A DNA stretch of 64,000 nt from Actinomadura mexicana (GCF_900188105.1 NZ_FZNP01000014.1:124001-188000); one strand, 5' to 3'. Positions 52,127 through 61,333 are shown, counted from the first letter of the stretch. Translations and numbers: made by a program. Notes: generated by a model not told the origin, from the letters alone.

Positions 52127-54286
52127 ATGGATCTGCCGAAGGCGCTGCTGGACCCGCCGTGGGCGCGCAAACCGGCGCCCCTGCCGTCCGGCGACGACCC
52201 GGTCATCGTCCCCGGGCTGGCCGCGCCGGACGACCGCGCGGTCGTCTGGGCGCCCGGCGAGCGCGAGAGCTGGGCCGCGGTCCGTCCTTACGGGTCCTGG
52301 CAGGACGGCGAGTGGGAGGAGGCCGCCGAGAAGTTCCGCGACGGGCGCATGGGTTACGAGCCCACGCGGGCGGGGTTCCTCGCGCAGGCGCCCGAGCATC
52401 TCGCGCGGCCGCTGCTGGCCGGGTGGGAGCCGCACGTGACCTGGGACTTCGGCCATTCCCTCCAGCCGATCGTGGCGCGTTTCGAGACCGCCGCCTGGGA
52501 CGTGGCGGTCCGGCTGGCCAAGCAGAACCCGTACGGGACGGGCACGGTCGTGCTGCCGTTCCTGTCCGCCGAGGTGGCCCGGCTGGTCGCCGACTGGCTC
52601 TACCGGCTCACATCGGCTCAGAAGCTCGCGCACGCGTGGTTCGACCGGCACGGACTGGCGGCCGTCCCGTACCTGGTGCCGGACGCGCTGGGCAAGCGCG
52701 TCGGGCCGCGCCGGGGCGCGGTCAAGGCCCTGCGGCTCATCGAGGGCGACGTCGTGGGGGCCGCACGCGTCCACGGCGACGAGGCGGCCGAGGCGGTCGC
52801 CCGGCTCCTCGCCGCGGCGCCGCCCGGCACCGCGCCCGTCGAACCGCCGGTCAGGGCGCCGTCCCTGCCGAAGTGGCTCGACGCCGACGCCCTCCCCCGC
52901 CCGGTCCTGCGGGACGGCGGGGAACTGCCCCGCGAGGCGGCCCGCACCCTTCTGCTCGCCCTGACGGTGAGCCCGGGCGGCCGGCTCGACGCGACCGGCG
53001 TCGTGGACGGCGCCGCCCAGGTCTGCGAGCCGGAGTCGCTGACCGCGCTCGTCTGGGCGCAGTTCGAGGCATGGCAGGCGGCGCGCATGCCCAAGGGCAG
53101 CGGGTTCGTGCTGTCGGCCCTCGGACGCTTCGGCGACGACGTGGTCGTCCGGCGGCTCGCGCCGCTGGTCAGGGAGTGGCCGGGGCGCAGCGGCGGGTAC
53201 AGCAGCGCCGTCCAGGGGCTCGAAGCGCTGGTCGGCATCGGCACCGACCTCGCCCTGACGCACCTCAACGGCATCGCGCAGAAGTCCCGGTACAAGGGGC
53301 TGCGGGGCGAGGCGCAGCGCAGGCTGGCGCAGATCGCGGAGCGGCGCGGCCTGACGGCCGGGCAGCTCGCCGACCGGCTCGTCCCCGACTTCGGCCTGGA
53401 CGCCGACGGGGCCCTCACCCTCGACTACGGCCCGCGCCGCTTCGTCGTCGGCTTCGACGAGCAGCTCAAGCCGCAGGTGTCGGACGAGGGCGGCGCCCGC
53501 CGCAAGGCGCTGCCCAAACCCGGCGCCAAGGACGACCCCGACCTGGCCCCGGCCGCCTACCGGCGGTTCGCGGAGCTGCGGAAGGACGTCCGCGCGGTCG
53601 CCTCCGCCGAGGTGGCCCGGCTGGAGTCCGCCATGGTCACGGGCCGCGCGTGGACGCGCGGCGAGTTCGGCGCGTTCCTCGTCGCGCACCCGCTGATGCG
53701 GCATCTCGCCCGCCGGCTCGTCTGGCTGAGCGGCGACCTGGCGTTCCGGCTCGCCGAGGACCGGACGTTCGCCGACCTCCACGACGAGGCCGTCGAGCCC
53801 GCCGCCGCGGCGGACGTCCGGATCGCCCATCCGGTGCTGCTGGGCGACTCCGTGGCCGCCTGGTCGCAGGTGTTCGCCGACTACGAGATCCTGCAGCCGT
53901 TCCCCCAGCTCGGACGTCCCGTCCTCGCTCTCGCCGACGGCGAGGGCGAGGGCGGCAGGCTCGAACGCTTCGAGGGGCCGACCGTCCCCACCGGCAGGCT
54001 CCTCGGCCTCACCCGCACGGCGTGGAGGCGCGGCGCCCCGCAGGACAACGGCATCGAGCACTGGATCTCCCGCACGCTCGCGCCGGGCGTCACCGTCGTG
54101 GTCGACCTGAGTCCCGGCATCGCGGTGGGCTACGTCGACCTGCACCCCGTCCAGAAGATCGAGCGGGTCTGGATCGGCGCGGCGCCCGGCGACCCGTCCC
54201 GCACGATCGGGAACGGTCTCGCCGGCGTCGACCCGGTGCTCGTCTCGGAGCTGCTCGCCGACCTGACCAGCCTGACCGCGTCCTAG
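52127..54286 (+). CDS. Short DUF4132 (MolR/YehI-like) protein
   Basis: The 719-aa protein corresponds to the C-terminal two thirds of the 1101-aa protein at 56877; its start (LPKALLDPPWARKPAPL) aligns near residue 395 there (LTEPPWLRPRRPVL). Shared blocks include WFDRHGLAAVPYLVPDALG, LTHLNGIAQKSRYKGLRGEAQ, LVPDFGLDADGALTLDYGPRRF, KALPKPGAKDDPDLAPAA and FADYEILQPFPQL. The C-terminus ends PVLVSELLADLTSL. It lacks the N-terminal HEAT-like region. ATG 52127 is preceded by GAGGAAGAGA within the previous gene's stop context. The stop shares CTAG with the convergent TPR-like gene. The function of DUF4132 proteins is unknown; in E. coli the homologue YehI (MolR) lies beside a MoxR ATPase. Confidence 0.85.
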   Translation: MDLPKALLDPPWARKPAPLPSGDDPVIVPGLAAPDDRAVVWAPGERESWAAVRPYGSWQDGEWEEAAEKFRDGRMGYEPTRAGFLAQAPEHLARPLLAGWEPHVTWDFGHSLQPIVARFETAAWDVAVRLAKQNPYGTGTVVLPFLSAEVARLVADWLYRLTSAQKLAHAWFDRHGLAAVPYLVPDALGKRVGPRRGAVKALRLIEGDVVGAARVHGDEAAEAVARLLAAAPPGTAPVEPPVRAPSLPKWLDADALPRPVLRDGGELPREAARTLLLALTVSPGGRLDATGVVDGAAQVCEPESLTALVWAQFEAWQAARMPKGSGFVLSALGRFGDDVVVRRLAPLVREWPGRSGGYSSAVQGLEALVGIGTDLALTHLNGIAQKSRYKGLRGEAQRRLAQIAERRGLTAGQLADRLVPDFGLDADGALTLDYGPRRFVVGFDEQLKPQVSDEGGARRKALPKPGAKDDPDLAPAAYRRFAELRKDVRAVASAEVARLESAMVTGRAWTRGEFGAFLVAHPLMRHLARRLVWLSGDLAFRLAEDRTFADLHDEAVEPAAAADVRIAHPVLLGDSVAAWSQVFADYEILQPFPQLGRPVLALADGEGEGGRLERFEGPTVPTGRLLGLTRTAWRRGAPQDNGIEHWISRTLAPGVTVVVDLSPGIAVGYVDLHPVQKIERVWIGAAPGDPSRTIGNGLAGVDPVLVSELLADLTSLTAS

Positions 54287-55524
54287 GCGAAGCGGCTGCT
54301 CGGCACGGGGCCGGGGGAGCGCACCATGTCCCTCGGCCCGGTGAGCCAGTGGCCGGCGACCGACCGGACGAAGCCCGCCAGGCGCTCGTCGGGGTCCGGC
54401 GGCGCGCCGTCGTCGCCGTCGTCCGGCAGGGGGGCGGCGGCGACGATCTCGGCGGCAAGCTCCTGTTCGGGGCGCTCGTCCGGCGGCATGGTCTCCGGCT
54501 CGCCGCCGGGCGTGACCCGCAGCCGCTCGCCCCAGGGCGCCACCGCCACCTGGTGCAGGAAACCGGTGACGTCGGCGCTCACCACGGGCGGGTCGGTCCA
54601 GCAGGACGCGTGCTCGAACAGCACCTGCCCTTCGGTGCGCTCCCGCAGGCCGTCGGCGTCCGTCTCGTTCAGGTCGTAGGCGACCACGAGCGCCCCGGGG
54701 CGCCCCGGGGCGAACGGTTCGGCGGGCAGCCCGAACAGCCGTGCCGCGGCGAGCCCCACGATCCTGCTCGACCGGTCGGGCAGCAGGCCGACCGACACGG
54801 GACGCCGCCCCGCCGCTTCCAGGACCAGCCGCAGCCGGTCGAGGGTCCGCCGGCACAGGGCGAAGCTGTCGGAGGTGTAGGCGTAGCGCCCCGTCATGCC
54901 GTCGTCGAACCCGTAGGGCGAGATCGTGGCGAGGACGCCGCCGCCCAGGGCGAAGTGCCAGCCTCGCAGGTCGCGGGAGTCGAGCGGGCCGGCGGCCCGC
55001 GCCCGCGCGACCATTCGCGCGAGCCGGTCGCGGGCCGGGACCCAGTCCTCGTCCGGCGCGGGCAGCCGCGCCGCCTCGCGGGCGGCGCGGTCGAGGTCCC
55101 CGGAGAACAGCGCGTTGTAGGCCAGCAGGTACCGGGCGGGCCACGGGTCCAGCGCGTCCACGCGCGGTTCCAGGGCCGCGACGGCCTCGGCGTGCCGGTT
55201 CTCGCGTTCCAGCGCCGACACGAGCTCCATGAGCAGGACGGGTTCGTCCGGCATCATCTCCAGCGCGCGCCGCAGCGCCGGGACCGCCAGGAAGGCGATG
55301 CCGCGCTCGACGCAGGCGTAGCCGAAGTCGTAGAGCTGCTGCGGCTCCTGCCGGACGGCCAACGCCGCGGCCGCCTCCCGCATGTCGTCGAAGCCGGACA
55401 GCGCCGCCGCGCCCTCCATGAGCCGCGCGACCTCGCCCGGCTCCATCGCCTCGGCGTTGAACCGCAGATGCCGGATCAGGCCGGCGATGTCGCCGCTTTC
55501 CAGAAGTGCCCGCGCGTCGCTCAT
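54283..55524 (-). CDS. TPR-like protein of unknown function
   Basis: The 413-aa soluble protein has a helical N-terminal half with tetratricopeptide-like pairs, such as AFLAVPALRRALEMMPDEPVLLMELVSALERENRHAEAVAALEPRV. The C-terminal half (about 190-370) is globular, with SRIVGLAAARLFGLPAEPF and ALVVAYDLNETDADGLRERT, and the tail is acidic. I do not recognise the C-terminal domain. It is inserted on the opposite strand between the two DUF4132 loci, and its stop shares CTAG with the short DUF4132 gene. A link to that system is possible by position only. Confidence 0.7.
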   Translation of the reverse strand: MSDARALLESGDIAGLIRHLRFNAEAMEPGEVARLMEGAAALSGFDDMREAAAALAVRQEPQQLYDFGYACVERGIAFLAVPALRRALEMMPDEPVLLMELVSALERENRHAEAVAALEPRVDALDPWPARYLLAYNALFSGDLDRAAREAARLPAPDEDWVPARDRLARMVARARAAGPLDSRDLRGWHFALGGGVLATISPYGFDDGMTGRYAYTSDSFALCRRTLDRLRLVLEAAGRRPVSVGLLPDRSSRIVGLAAARLFGLPAEPFAPGRPGALVVAYDLNETDADGLRERTEGQVLFEHASCWTDPPVVSADVTGFLHQVAVAPWGERLRVTPGGEPETMPPDERPEQELAAEIVAAAPLPDDGDDGAPPDPDERLAGFVRSVAGHWLTGPRDMVRSPGPVPSSRFA

Positions 55525-55574
55525 GGGCGGCCACGCTAGCGCCGGCCGCCCGCGCCGATCACCCGGTTTTCGCG

Positions 55575-56684
55575 CTACCCGATCGCCGCCAGCGCCTGCA
55601 GGACGTCCGCGACCAGGTCGTCGGTGTCCTCGACGCCGGCCGAGAAGCGCACGAAGCCGGGTGGCACGGCGTCGCCGCCCCACCGGGCGCGCCGTTCGGC
55701 GGAGCTGTGCACGCTGCCGAAACTGGTGGCCTGCATGACGTGCCGCAGCGAGCCGAGGAACCTCTCGGCGGACGCCTCGTCCCTCAGGGCGAACGACACG
55801 ACGCAGCCGAACCGGCGCATCTGCCGGGCCGCGACCTCGTGGGACGGGTCGTCCGGCAGCCCCGGATACCTGAGCCCGGACACCTCCGGACGCCCCCGCA
55901 GCGCCTCGGCCACGGCCAGCGCGTTGGCCGCCTGACGGTCCAGCCTCAGCTGGAGCGTGGCGAGCGACCGGTGCGCCAGCCACGCCTCCATCGGCCCGGG
56001 GATCGCTCCCACGGTCCTGCGCCAGACCCGGACCGCTTCCGCCAGCTCCGGGTCGCGGGTCGCGACGTGCCCGAGCAGCAGATCCCCGTGCCCGCTCAGC
56101 GACTTGGTGTCGCTGGCGACGGAGAAGTCGGCCCCGAGGTCCAGCGGCCGCTGCCCGAGCGGGGTGGCGAGGGTGTTGTCCACCGCCACGAGCGCGCCCT
56201 CCCGGTGCGCGGCCTCGGCCACCCGCCGGATGTCGCACACGTGCAGGTCGGGGTTGGACGGGGTTTCGAGCCAGACCAGCCGCGCCCCCTCCAGCAGCCC
56301 GATCTGGGCGTCGCCCGCGGTCGGCCCCATGCGGACCACCGCCCCGTACGACTCCAGGCGCTCCTTCAACGCGCGGGTCGTGTGGTAGCAGTCATCGGGC
56401 AGGACCACCACGTCGCCGGACCGGACCTGCGACAGGAGGACGCCCGCGACCGCCGCCATCCCCGAGGAGAACGAGACGGCCTCCGCGCCGCCCTCCAGCT
56501 CGCCGATCGCCCGCTCCAGCAGCGTCCAGGTCGGGTTGGAGTCGCGCCCGTAGGTGTAGGGCCCGCTCGCCTCCCCGGTCAGGTGGTAGTGCGCCGCGAA
56601 CACGGGCCCGGGCAGGGCCGGGGCGAAGTTCTCCGCCTCCGGCCGCCCGGCGCCCACGGCCAGCGTCCCGTCCCCGATCTCCAT
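55575..56684 (-). CDS. PLP-dependent Cys/Met metabolism enzyme (cystathionine gamma-synthase/lyase family)
   Basis: The 369-aa fold-type I enzyme shows the family pattern. PTWTLLERAIGELEGG and the loop SFSSGMAAVAGVL hold the PLP phosphate. WLETPSNPDLHVCDI and AVDNTLATPLGQRPLDLGAD follow, then the PLP lysine Lys194 in VASDTKSLSGHGDLLLGHV. SSAERRARWGGDAVPPGFVRFSAGVEDTDDL closes the active site. ATG 56684 has GGGGAGGG six bases upstream. Members catalyse gamma-replacement or elimination on cystathionine, homoserine esters or methionine, and sequence alone does not separate these. It follows the leaderless 24-codon frame by 68 bases. Confidence 0.92.
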   Translation of the reverse strand: MEIGDGTLAVGAGRPEAENFAPALPGPVFAAHYHLTGEASGPYTYGRDSNPTWTLLERAIGELEGGAEAVSFSSGMAAVAGVLLSQVRSGDVVVLPDDCYHTTRALKERLESYGAVVRMGPTAGDAQIGLLEGARLVWLETPSNPDLHVCDIRRVAEAAHREGALVAVDNTLATPLGQRPLDLGADFSVASDTKSLSGHGDLLLGHVATRDPELAEAVRVWRRTVGAIPGPMEAWLAHRSLATLQLRLDRQAANALAVAEALRGRPEVSGLRYPGLPDDPSHEVAARQMRRFGCVVSFALRDEASAERFLGSLRHVMQATSFGSVHSSAERRARWGGDAVPPGFVRFSAGVEDTDDLVADVLQALAAIG

Positions 56685-56752
56685 GCGCACCCTCCCCGGC
56701 GAGTCCGGCCCCCATCGTCCCACCTGCGGAACCTCGCGACCGGGCGGCCCCC

Positions 56753-56827
56753 TCAGGGGTTGCGCAGAGAGTCGGCCATGCCGCGGGCCGTCTCCGATTC
56801 CTCGATGCGGTCCCCCGTGTCGATCAT
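56753..56827 (-). CDS. Candidate 24-aa small protein, leaderless
   Basis: A 24-codon frame starts at ATG 56827 and ends at TGA 56753. It has G or C at the third position in 22 of 24 codons, like real genes here. TAGGAT, a TANNNT -10 match, ends seven bases before the ATG. The peptide starts MIDTGDRIEESETARGM and ends ADSLRNP, so it is hydrophilic and acidic with no Cys or repeated amino acid, which argues against a classical attenuator. It lies upstream of the PLP enzyme gene and back-to-back with the DUF4132 promoter. The rest of the 192-base gap between those two genes holds nothing else I recognise. Confidence 0.35.
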   Translation of the reverse strand: MIDTGDRIEESETARGMADSLRNP

Positions 56828-56862
56828 TCACCGGATCCTACGGATTTGTCGGCGCGCTCCTC

Positions 56863-56868
56863 TACGGT
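56863..56868 (+). promoter_or_regulatory. Candidate -10 element TACGGT, leaderless start of the full-length DUF4132 gene
   Basis: TACGGT ends eight bases before ATG 56877, and no ribosome site is visible. Hexamer and spacing are identical to those before the mini-DUF4132 gene, which suggests a common promoter type. Confidence 0.5.
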
Positions 56869-56876
56869 TGGGCGGC

Positions 56877-59800
56877 ATGGAAGATCAGCTCCCCGGCGAG
56901 GACGACCTGGTGGTCCCGGACGCGTGGCGGCGTTCGCTGCACGCGCGGCGCGGCGGCGCGCCCGGTCCCAAGATCAAGGTGAACGGATCGGCGGCGCGCG
57001 ACGTCCACGACTTCGTGGAGGGGACGGCCGGAGCGGTCGAGGCCTTGCTGAAGGACGGAGCCGGCGAGCCCGAGCTCGCCGAGGCGGCGCGGCGGCACCT
57101 GGACGGGCGGGCCGATCCGTCCGGCGCGGCGGCGGTCGCGGCCGTCACCTCGATGGGCGTGGGCGGCCACCACCAGGACAAGGTGTACCGGGCGTACGTC
57201 GACGCATGGGTCGGTGAGCACGGGGTCGCGTTCGCGGCGTGCGCGCTGGTGGAGCTGAGCCGGACGCAGGCCGTCAGGCAGGGCGGCGGCGGCGGCAGCT
57301 GGCGCGGCACCTCGGTCGGCGCCCGCCGCATCGCGGACGAGTACGCGCTCAGGGTCCCGGAGCAGGAAGCGCGGCGCGTCCGCGGGCTGCTGGCCGTCGC
57401 GTCCGAGGCCGACTACGCCGACGCGGTCGAGCGGCTCGCGGCGTACAGGTCCGGCTGGTGCGCGGGCTGGCTGGTGTCCTACCTCGTCCCGACCCGGGAG
57501 GACTGGGTCGACGAGTGCTGCGCGGCCCCGCCCCCGCAGGCGCGCCGCCATGACCTGCTGTGGACGGTGATGCCGGCGCTGGGCAAGCCGGAGCAGCTGG
57601 CGGCGCCGTACCCGGCACGCGGCCTGTACTACGGCCAGGCGACCCGGGCCCTGCTCGCCAGCATGGCCGACGGCATCGGCCCCGGCGTCCTGCCCTTCCT
57701 TCTCGCCGAGGCGGACCGCGACCACCTGGAGTCCGAGGACCGCAAGCGCATCTTCGAGGCGATCGCGATCCTGCCGACGGACGAGGCTTTCCAGGCGCTG
57801 CTCGACCGGCTCGACCACAGGCACGTCCGGGCCGCCCTCGGGGAGGCCGCGCGCAGGTTCCCGCTGCGGGCGCTGCGGCTGCTCGCCCGCGCGGGCGCCC
57901 ACGACCTGCTCGCCTCCCATGTCGAGGCCAACCCCGAACTGGTCGCCGCGGCGCTGCCCGGCCTTCCGGAGGACGCCGCCGCCGCCGTCCGGCGCGTCGC
58001 CGCCGGGTCCGACCGCGTTGCGGAGGCGGCGCCCGAAGAGCTGCCCGCCGTGCTCACCGAACCGCCGTGGCTGCGCCCGCGGCGCCCCGTGCTGAAGGGC
58101 CTCACGGTTCCGGAGCCGCGGCTCGCGTGGCGGGACGGCGAGCTGCAGGAGTGGCTCAACTGGGACCCGAAGACCGAGAAGCCGGACGACCCCGACTGGG
58201 AGGCGCTGGTCGAGGCCTACGAGTCCGCGGGCCACGACTCCGGCAACGTGCAGCTGATGGTGTACGGGCCGCAGGAGCTGATCCGTCCCCTCATGCCCCG
58301 CTGGAAGGGCTACGGCGTCCGGTGGGCTCACGTGTGGATGCGGCCGCTCGCGGCCCGCTACGGACTCGACGCCCTGCCCCCGGCGCTCCGCACGGCCAAG
58401 GCGTTCCCGGACACCTGCTGCGAGCCGCTGATGCCGTACCTGGACGGCGACGTGGCGATGTTCATGGCGGAGGGGCTCGTCAGGCGCGGCGCGCTCCTCG
58501 TCCCGGCCCGCCAGTGGTTCGGCCGCCACGGGCTCGGCGCGGTGCCCCTGCTCGTCCCGGCGGCGCTCGGCGAGAAGCCCAAGGACTGGCGGCACGCCGA
58601 GACCGCCCTGCGGTACGTGCAGGACTTGCGCGGCCTCGACGGCGTGGTGGCCGCGGCCCGCGACGCGCATGGCGAGGAGGCCGCCGAGGCGATCCGGACG
58701 CTGCTGTCCACCCCGCCGGTGGAGACGGGTCTCGACCAGCCTCCCAGGATCGGCGCATGGGTGGATCCGACGCCGCTCCCGCAGGTGCTGCTGCGGGGCC
58801 GTGACCGCGCCCTCTCCCGGGACGCGGTCGGCCACCTGGTCGGGCTGCTCGCCCTCCCGACCCCGTACGGGATGGACGAACTGGCGGAGGCGTGCGCACC
58901 GGGCACGGTGGCCGAGTTCGGGTGGGCGCTGTTCCGGCAGTGGCTCGACGCCGGCAAGCCGTCCAAGGACGCCTGGGCCCTGCGGCAGCTCGGCCGCACC
59001 GGCGACGACGACACCGTCCGGCTCCTCACTCCGGTCATCCGGGCGTGGCCGGGGGAGGGCGGGCACAAGAACGCCGTCCACGGCCTGGACGTGCTCGCCG
59101 AGATCGGCACCGACGTGGCGCTGATGCATCTGCACGGCATCGCCCAGAAGGTGAAGTTCAAGGGCCTGCAGGCGGAGGCGCAGGAGAGGATCCGGCAGGT
59201 CGCGAGACGGCTCGACCTGACCACCGACCAGCTCGCGGACCGGCTCGTCCCGGACCTCGGCCTCGACGCCGAGGGGGGCATGACCCTCGACTACGGGCCG
59301 CGCCGCTTCCTCGTCCGGTTCGACGAGCAGCTCAAGCCGTTCGTCGCCGACGAGGACGGCAGGCAGCGCAAGTCCCTCCCCAAGCCCGGCGCCAAGGACG
59401 ACCCGGAACTCGCGCCGGCCGCCCACAAGGCGTTCGCCGGGCTGAAGAAGGACGTCCGCACCGTCGCCGCCGACCAGCTCCGCAGGCTGGAGCAGGCGAT
59501 GGTGACGCGGCGCCGCTGGACGCTCGCCGAGTTCGGCGAGTACATCGTGCGGCACCCGCTCGTCCGGCACATCGCCCGCCGTCTGGTCTGGCTGTCGGAG
59601 GACGGCGGCACGACCGCCGCGTTCCGCATCGCCGAGGACCGGACGTTCGCCGACGCCGGCGACGACGCGTTCGCCCTCCCCGAGTCGGCGCGCGTCGGCA
59701 TCGCCCACCCGCTGGATCTCGGCGACATGGCGAAGGCGTGGTCGGAGGTCTTCGCCGACTACGAGATCACGCAGCCGTTCCCGCAGCTCACCCGCGCGGT

Positions 59801-60182
59801 CCACACGCTGACCGAGCAGGAGCGCGGCGGCGGCCGGCTGGAGCGGTTCGAGGGGCTCAAGGTGCCCTTCGGCAAGGTCCTCGGCCTGGTCAAGCTGGGC
59901 TGGGACCGTGGCATCCCGCTGGACGCCGGCGGCGAGCGGTGGATCTCCCGGCGCGTCGCCGACGGCCGTTACGTCGTCGTCGGCCTCGACCCCGGCATCT
60001 CGGTCGGCGCCGTGGACGCCACCGGCGACCACCAGGTCCTCGATTACGTTTGGCTCGCGACGGAGCCCACCGACTTCTGGCCCGGCAAGGGCACCTCGCT
60101 GACGTTCGGCGAGCTGCACCCCGTCACGGCGTCCGAGATCCTGTCCGACCTGACCACCCTCGCCGAGGCGGCCGAGAAGTGA
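56877..60182 (+). CDS. Full-length DUF4132 (MolR/YehI-like) protein
   Basis: The 1101-aa protein has an N-terminal cap (VPDAWRRSLHARRGGAPGP, then GVAFAACALVELS). A HEAT-like helical region covers about 120-390 (LLDRLDHRHVRAALGEAARRFPLRALRLLARAG). The conserved C-terminal DUF4132 part spans about 700-1101, with MHLHGIAQKVKFKGLQAEAQ, LVPDLGLDAEGGMTLDYGPRRF, KSLPKPGAKDDPELAPAA, LVRHIARRLVWL and FADYEITQPFPQL. No signal peptide is present. It heads an operon in which each following gene overlaps the one before: MoxR ATPase, DUF5682 protein, VWA protein. This matches E. coli yehI-yehL-yehM-yehP in family and order. Molecular function is unknown; E. coli molR was linked to molybdate regulation, which has not been firmly explained. 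Confidence 0.87.
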   Translation: MEDQLPGEDDLVVPDAWRRSLHARRGGAPGPKIKVNGSAARDVHDFVEGTAGAVEALLKDGAGEPELAEAARRHLDGRADPSGAAAVAAVTSMGVGGHHQDKVYRAYVDAWVGEHGVAFAACALVELSRTQAVRQGGGGGSWRGTSVGARRIADEYALRVPEQEARRVRGLLAVASEADYADAVERLAAYRSGWCAGWLVSYLVPTREDWVDECCAAPPPQARRHDLLWTVMPALGKPEQLAAPYPARGLYYGQATRALLASMADGIGPGVLPFLLAEADRDHLESEDRKRIFEAIAILPTDEAFQALLDRLDHRHVRAALGEAARRFPLRALRLLARAGAHDLLASHVEANPELVAAALPGLPEDAAAAVRRVAAGSDRVAEAAPEELPAVLTEPPWLRPRRPVLKGLTVPEPRLAWRDGELQEWLNWDPKTEKPDDPDWEALVEAYESAGHDSGNVQLMVYGPQELIRPLMPRWKGYGVRWAHVWMRPLAARYGLDALPPALRTAKAFPDTCCEPLMPYLDGDVAMFMAEGLVRRGALLVPARQWFGRHGLGAVPLLVPAALGEKPKDWRHAETALRYVQDLRGLDGVVAAARDAHGEEAAEAIRTLLSTPPVETGLDQPPRIGAWVDPTPLPQVLLRGRDRALSRDAVGHLVGLLALPTPYGMDELAEACAPGTVAEFGWALFRQWLDAGKPSKDAWALRQLGRTGDDDTVRLLTPVIRAWPGEGGHKNAVHGLDVLAEIGTDVALMHLHGIAQKVKFKGLQAEAQERIRQVARRLDLTTDQLADRLVPDLGLDAEGGMTLDYGPRRFLVRFDEQLKPFVADEDGRQRKSLPKPGAKDDPELAPAAHKAFAGLKKDVRTVAADQLRRLEQAMVTRRRWTLAEFGEYIVRHPLVRHIARRLVWLSEDGGTTAAFRIAEDRTFADAGDDAFALPESARVGIAHPLDLGDMAKAWSEVFADYEITQPFPQLTRAVHTLTEQERGGGRLERFEGLKVPFGKVLGLVKLGWDRGIPLDAGGERWISRRVADGRYVVVGLDPGISVGAVDATGDHQVLDYVWLATEPTDFWPGKGTSLTFGELHPVTASEILSDLTTLAEAAEK

Positions 60183-61333
60183 GCGACACCACCGGCCGGG
60201 CCCCGGCCGGCCACCAGCGGCCCCCGGCCGAGATCCGGTTCGCCGGCGAGCTGGAGAGGCTCCGCGAGAGCGACCCCGGGCCGAGGCCGCCCGGATGGGC
60301 GCTCGGCCTGACGGCCGCGCGGCGGTTCATCGTCGGGGACGAGACGCTCGGCGTCCGCCGCAAGTTCGTCGGCGACACCGCCCTCATCGACCGGGCCCTG
60401 GTCACCCTCGCCACCAGCCGGGGGCTGATGCTCGTCGGCGAGCCCGGGACGGCGAAGTCGCTGCTGTCGGAGCTGATCGCGGCCGCGGTCAGCGGCACCT
60501 CCACGCTGACGATCCAGGGGGGCGCGGCCACCACCGAGGACCAGATCAAGTACTCGTGGAACTACGCGCTGCTGGTGTCGGAGGGGCCGTCCACGCGCTC
60601 CCTCGTCCCGGCGCCGCTGCTCACCGGGATGGCCGAGGGCAGGGTCGTCCGGTTCGAGGAGATCACCCGCTGCCCGCTGGAGGTGCAGGACTCGCTGCTG
60701 TCGCCGCTGTCCGACCGCGTCCTGGCGATCCCGGAGCTGTCCCGCGCGGCCTCCGCGGGGAGCGGGGCGCCCTCCTCCCACGGGGGGCAGAGCGCGGACG
60801 CGATGGTGTTCGCGCGCGACGGGTTCAACATCATCGCGACCGCCAACACCCGCGACCGCGGCGTCAACGAGATGAGCGCCGCGCTCAAGCGGCGGTTCAA
60901 CTTCGAGACCGTGTTCCCGATCGCCGACTTCGCGACCGAACTGGACCTGGTCGAGCAGGAGGCGGGACGGCTGCTGGAGCACAGCGGCGTCGAGGTCGCG
61001 CCGCGCCGGGACGTCCTCGAAGTGCTCGTCACCGTGTTCCGGGAGCTGCGCGACGCCACCACCGAGGAGGGCCGGTCCATGGACCGGCTGTCGGCGGTGA
61101 TGAGCACCGCCGAGGCGGTGTCGGTCGCCCACCAGGTCGGGGTGCGCGGCTGGTTCCTGCGCGGCGAGGAGGGCGGAGCCGCCGACATCGTCGAGTGCCT
61201 CGCCGGCACCGCCGCCAAGGACAACCCCGAGGACCTGGCCCGGCTGCGCCGCTACCTGGAGCAGCAGGCGCCCCGCCGCGACGGGGAGCAGTGGAAGGCG
61301 CTGCACGCCGCCCGGCACCTGCTGCCCGGCTGA
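60179..61333 (+). CDS. MoxR-family AAA+ ATPase (YehL-like)
   Basis: The 384-aa ATPase starts at GTG 60179, overlapping the DUF4132 stop as GTGA. Walker A is GEPGTAKS at 87-94 and Walker B is VVRFEE at 156-161. Sensor 1 lies in FNIIATANTRDRGVNEMS, and the ALKRRFNFETVFPI segment carries the arginine finger candidates. The length equals that of E. coli YehL (384 aa, from memory). MoxR ATPases work with VWA proteins as chaperone-like remodelling machines, and the VWA partner follows two genes later. The C-terminal half is helical. Together with DUF4132 and DUF5682 it probably forms one complex (inference). Confidence 0.9.
   Translation: MSDTTGRAPAGHQRPPAEIRFAGELERLRESDPGPRPPGWALGLTAARRFIVGDETLGVRRKFVGDTALIDRALVTLATSRGLMLVGEPGTAKSLLSELIAAAVSGTSTLTIQGGAATTEDQIKYSWNYALLVSEGPSTRSLVPAPLLTGMAEGRVVRFEEITRCPLEVQDSLLSPLSDRVLAIPELSRAASAGSGAPSSHGGQSADAMVFARDGFNIIATANTRDRGVNEMSAALKRRFNFETVFPIADFATELDLVEQEAGRLLEHSGVEVAPRRDVLEVLVTVFRELRDATTEEGRSMDRLSAVMSTAEAVSVAHQVGVRGWFLRGEEGGAADIVECLAGTAAKDNPEDLARLRRYLEQQAPRRDGEQWKALHAARHLLPG

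Noticed and set aside
51681..54286. Mini and short DUF4132 genes as one full-length gene broken by a frameshift
   Set aside because: The mini gene already ends with its own copy of the C-terminal tail and about 280 residues of the full-length protein are missing between the two, so no single frameshift would restore it.
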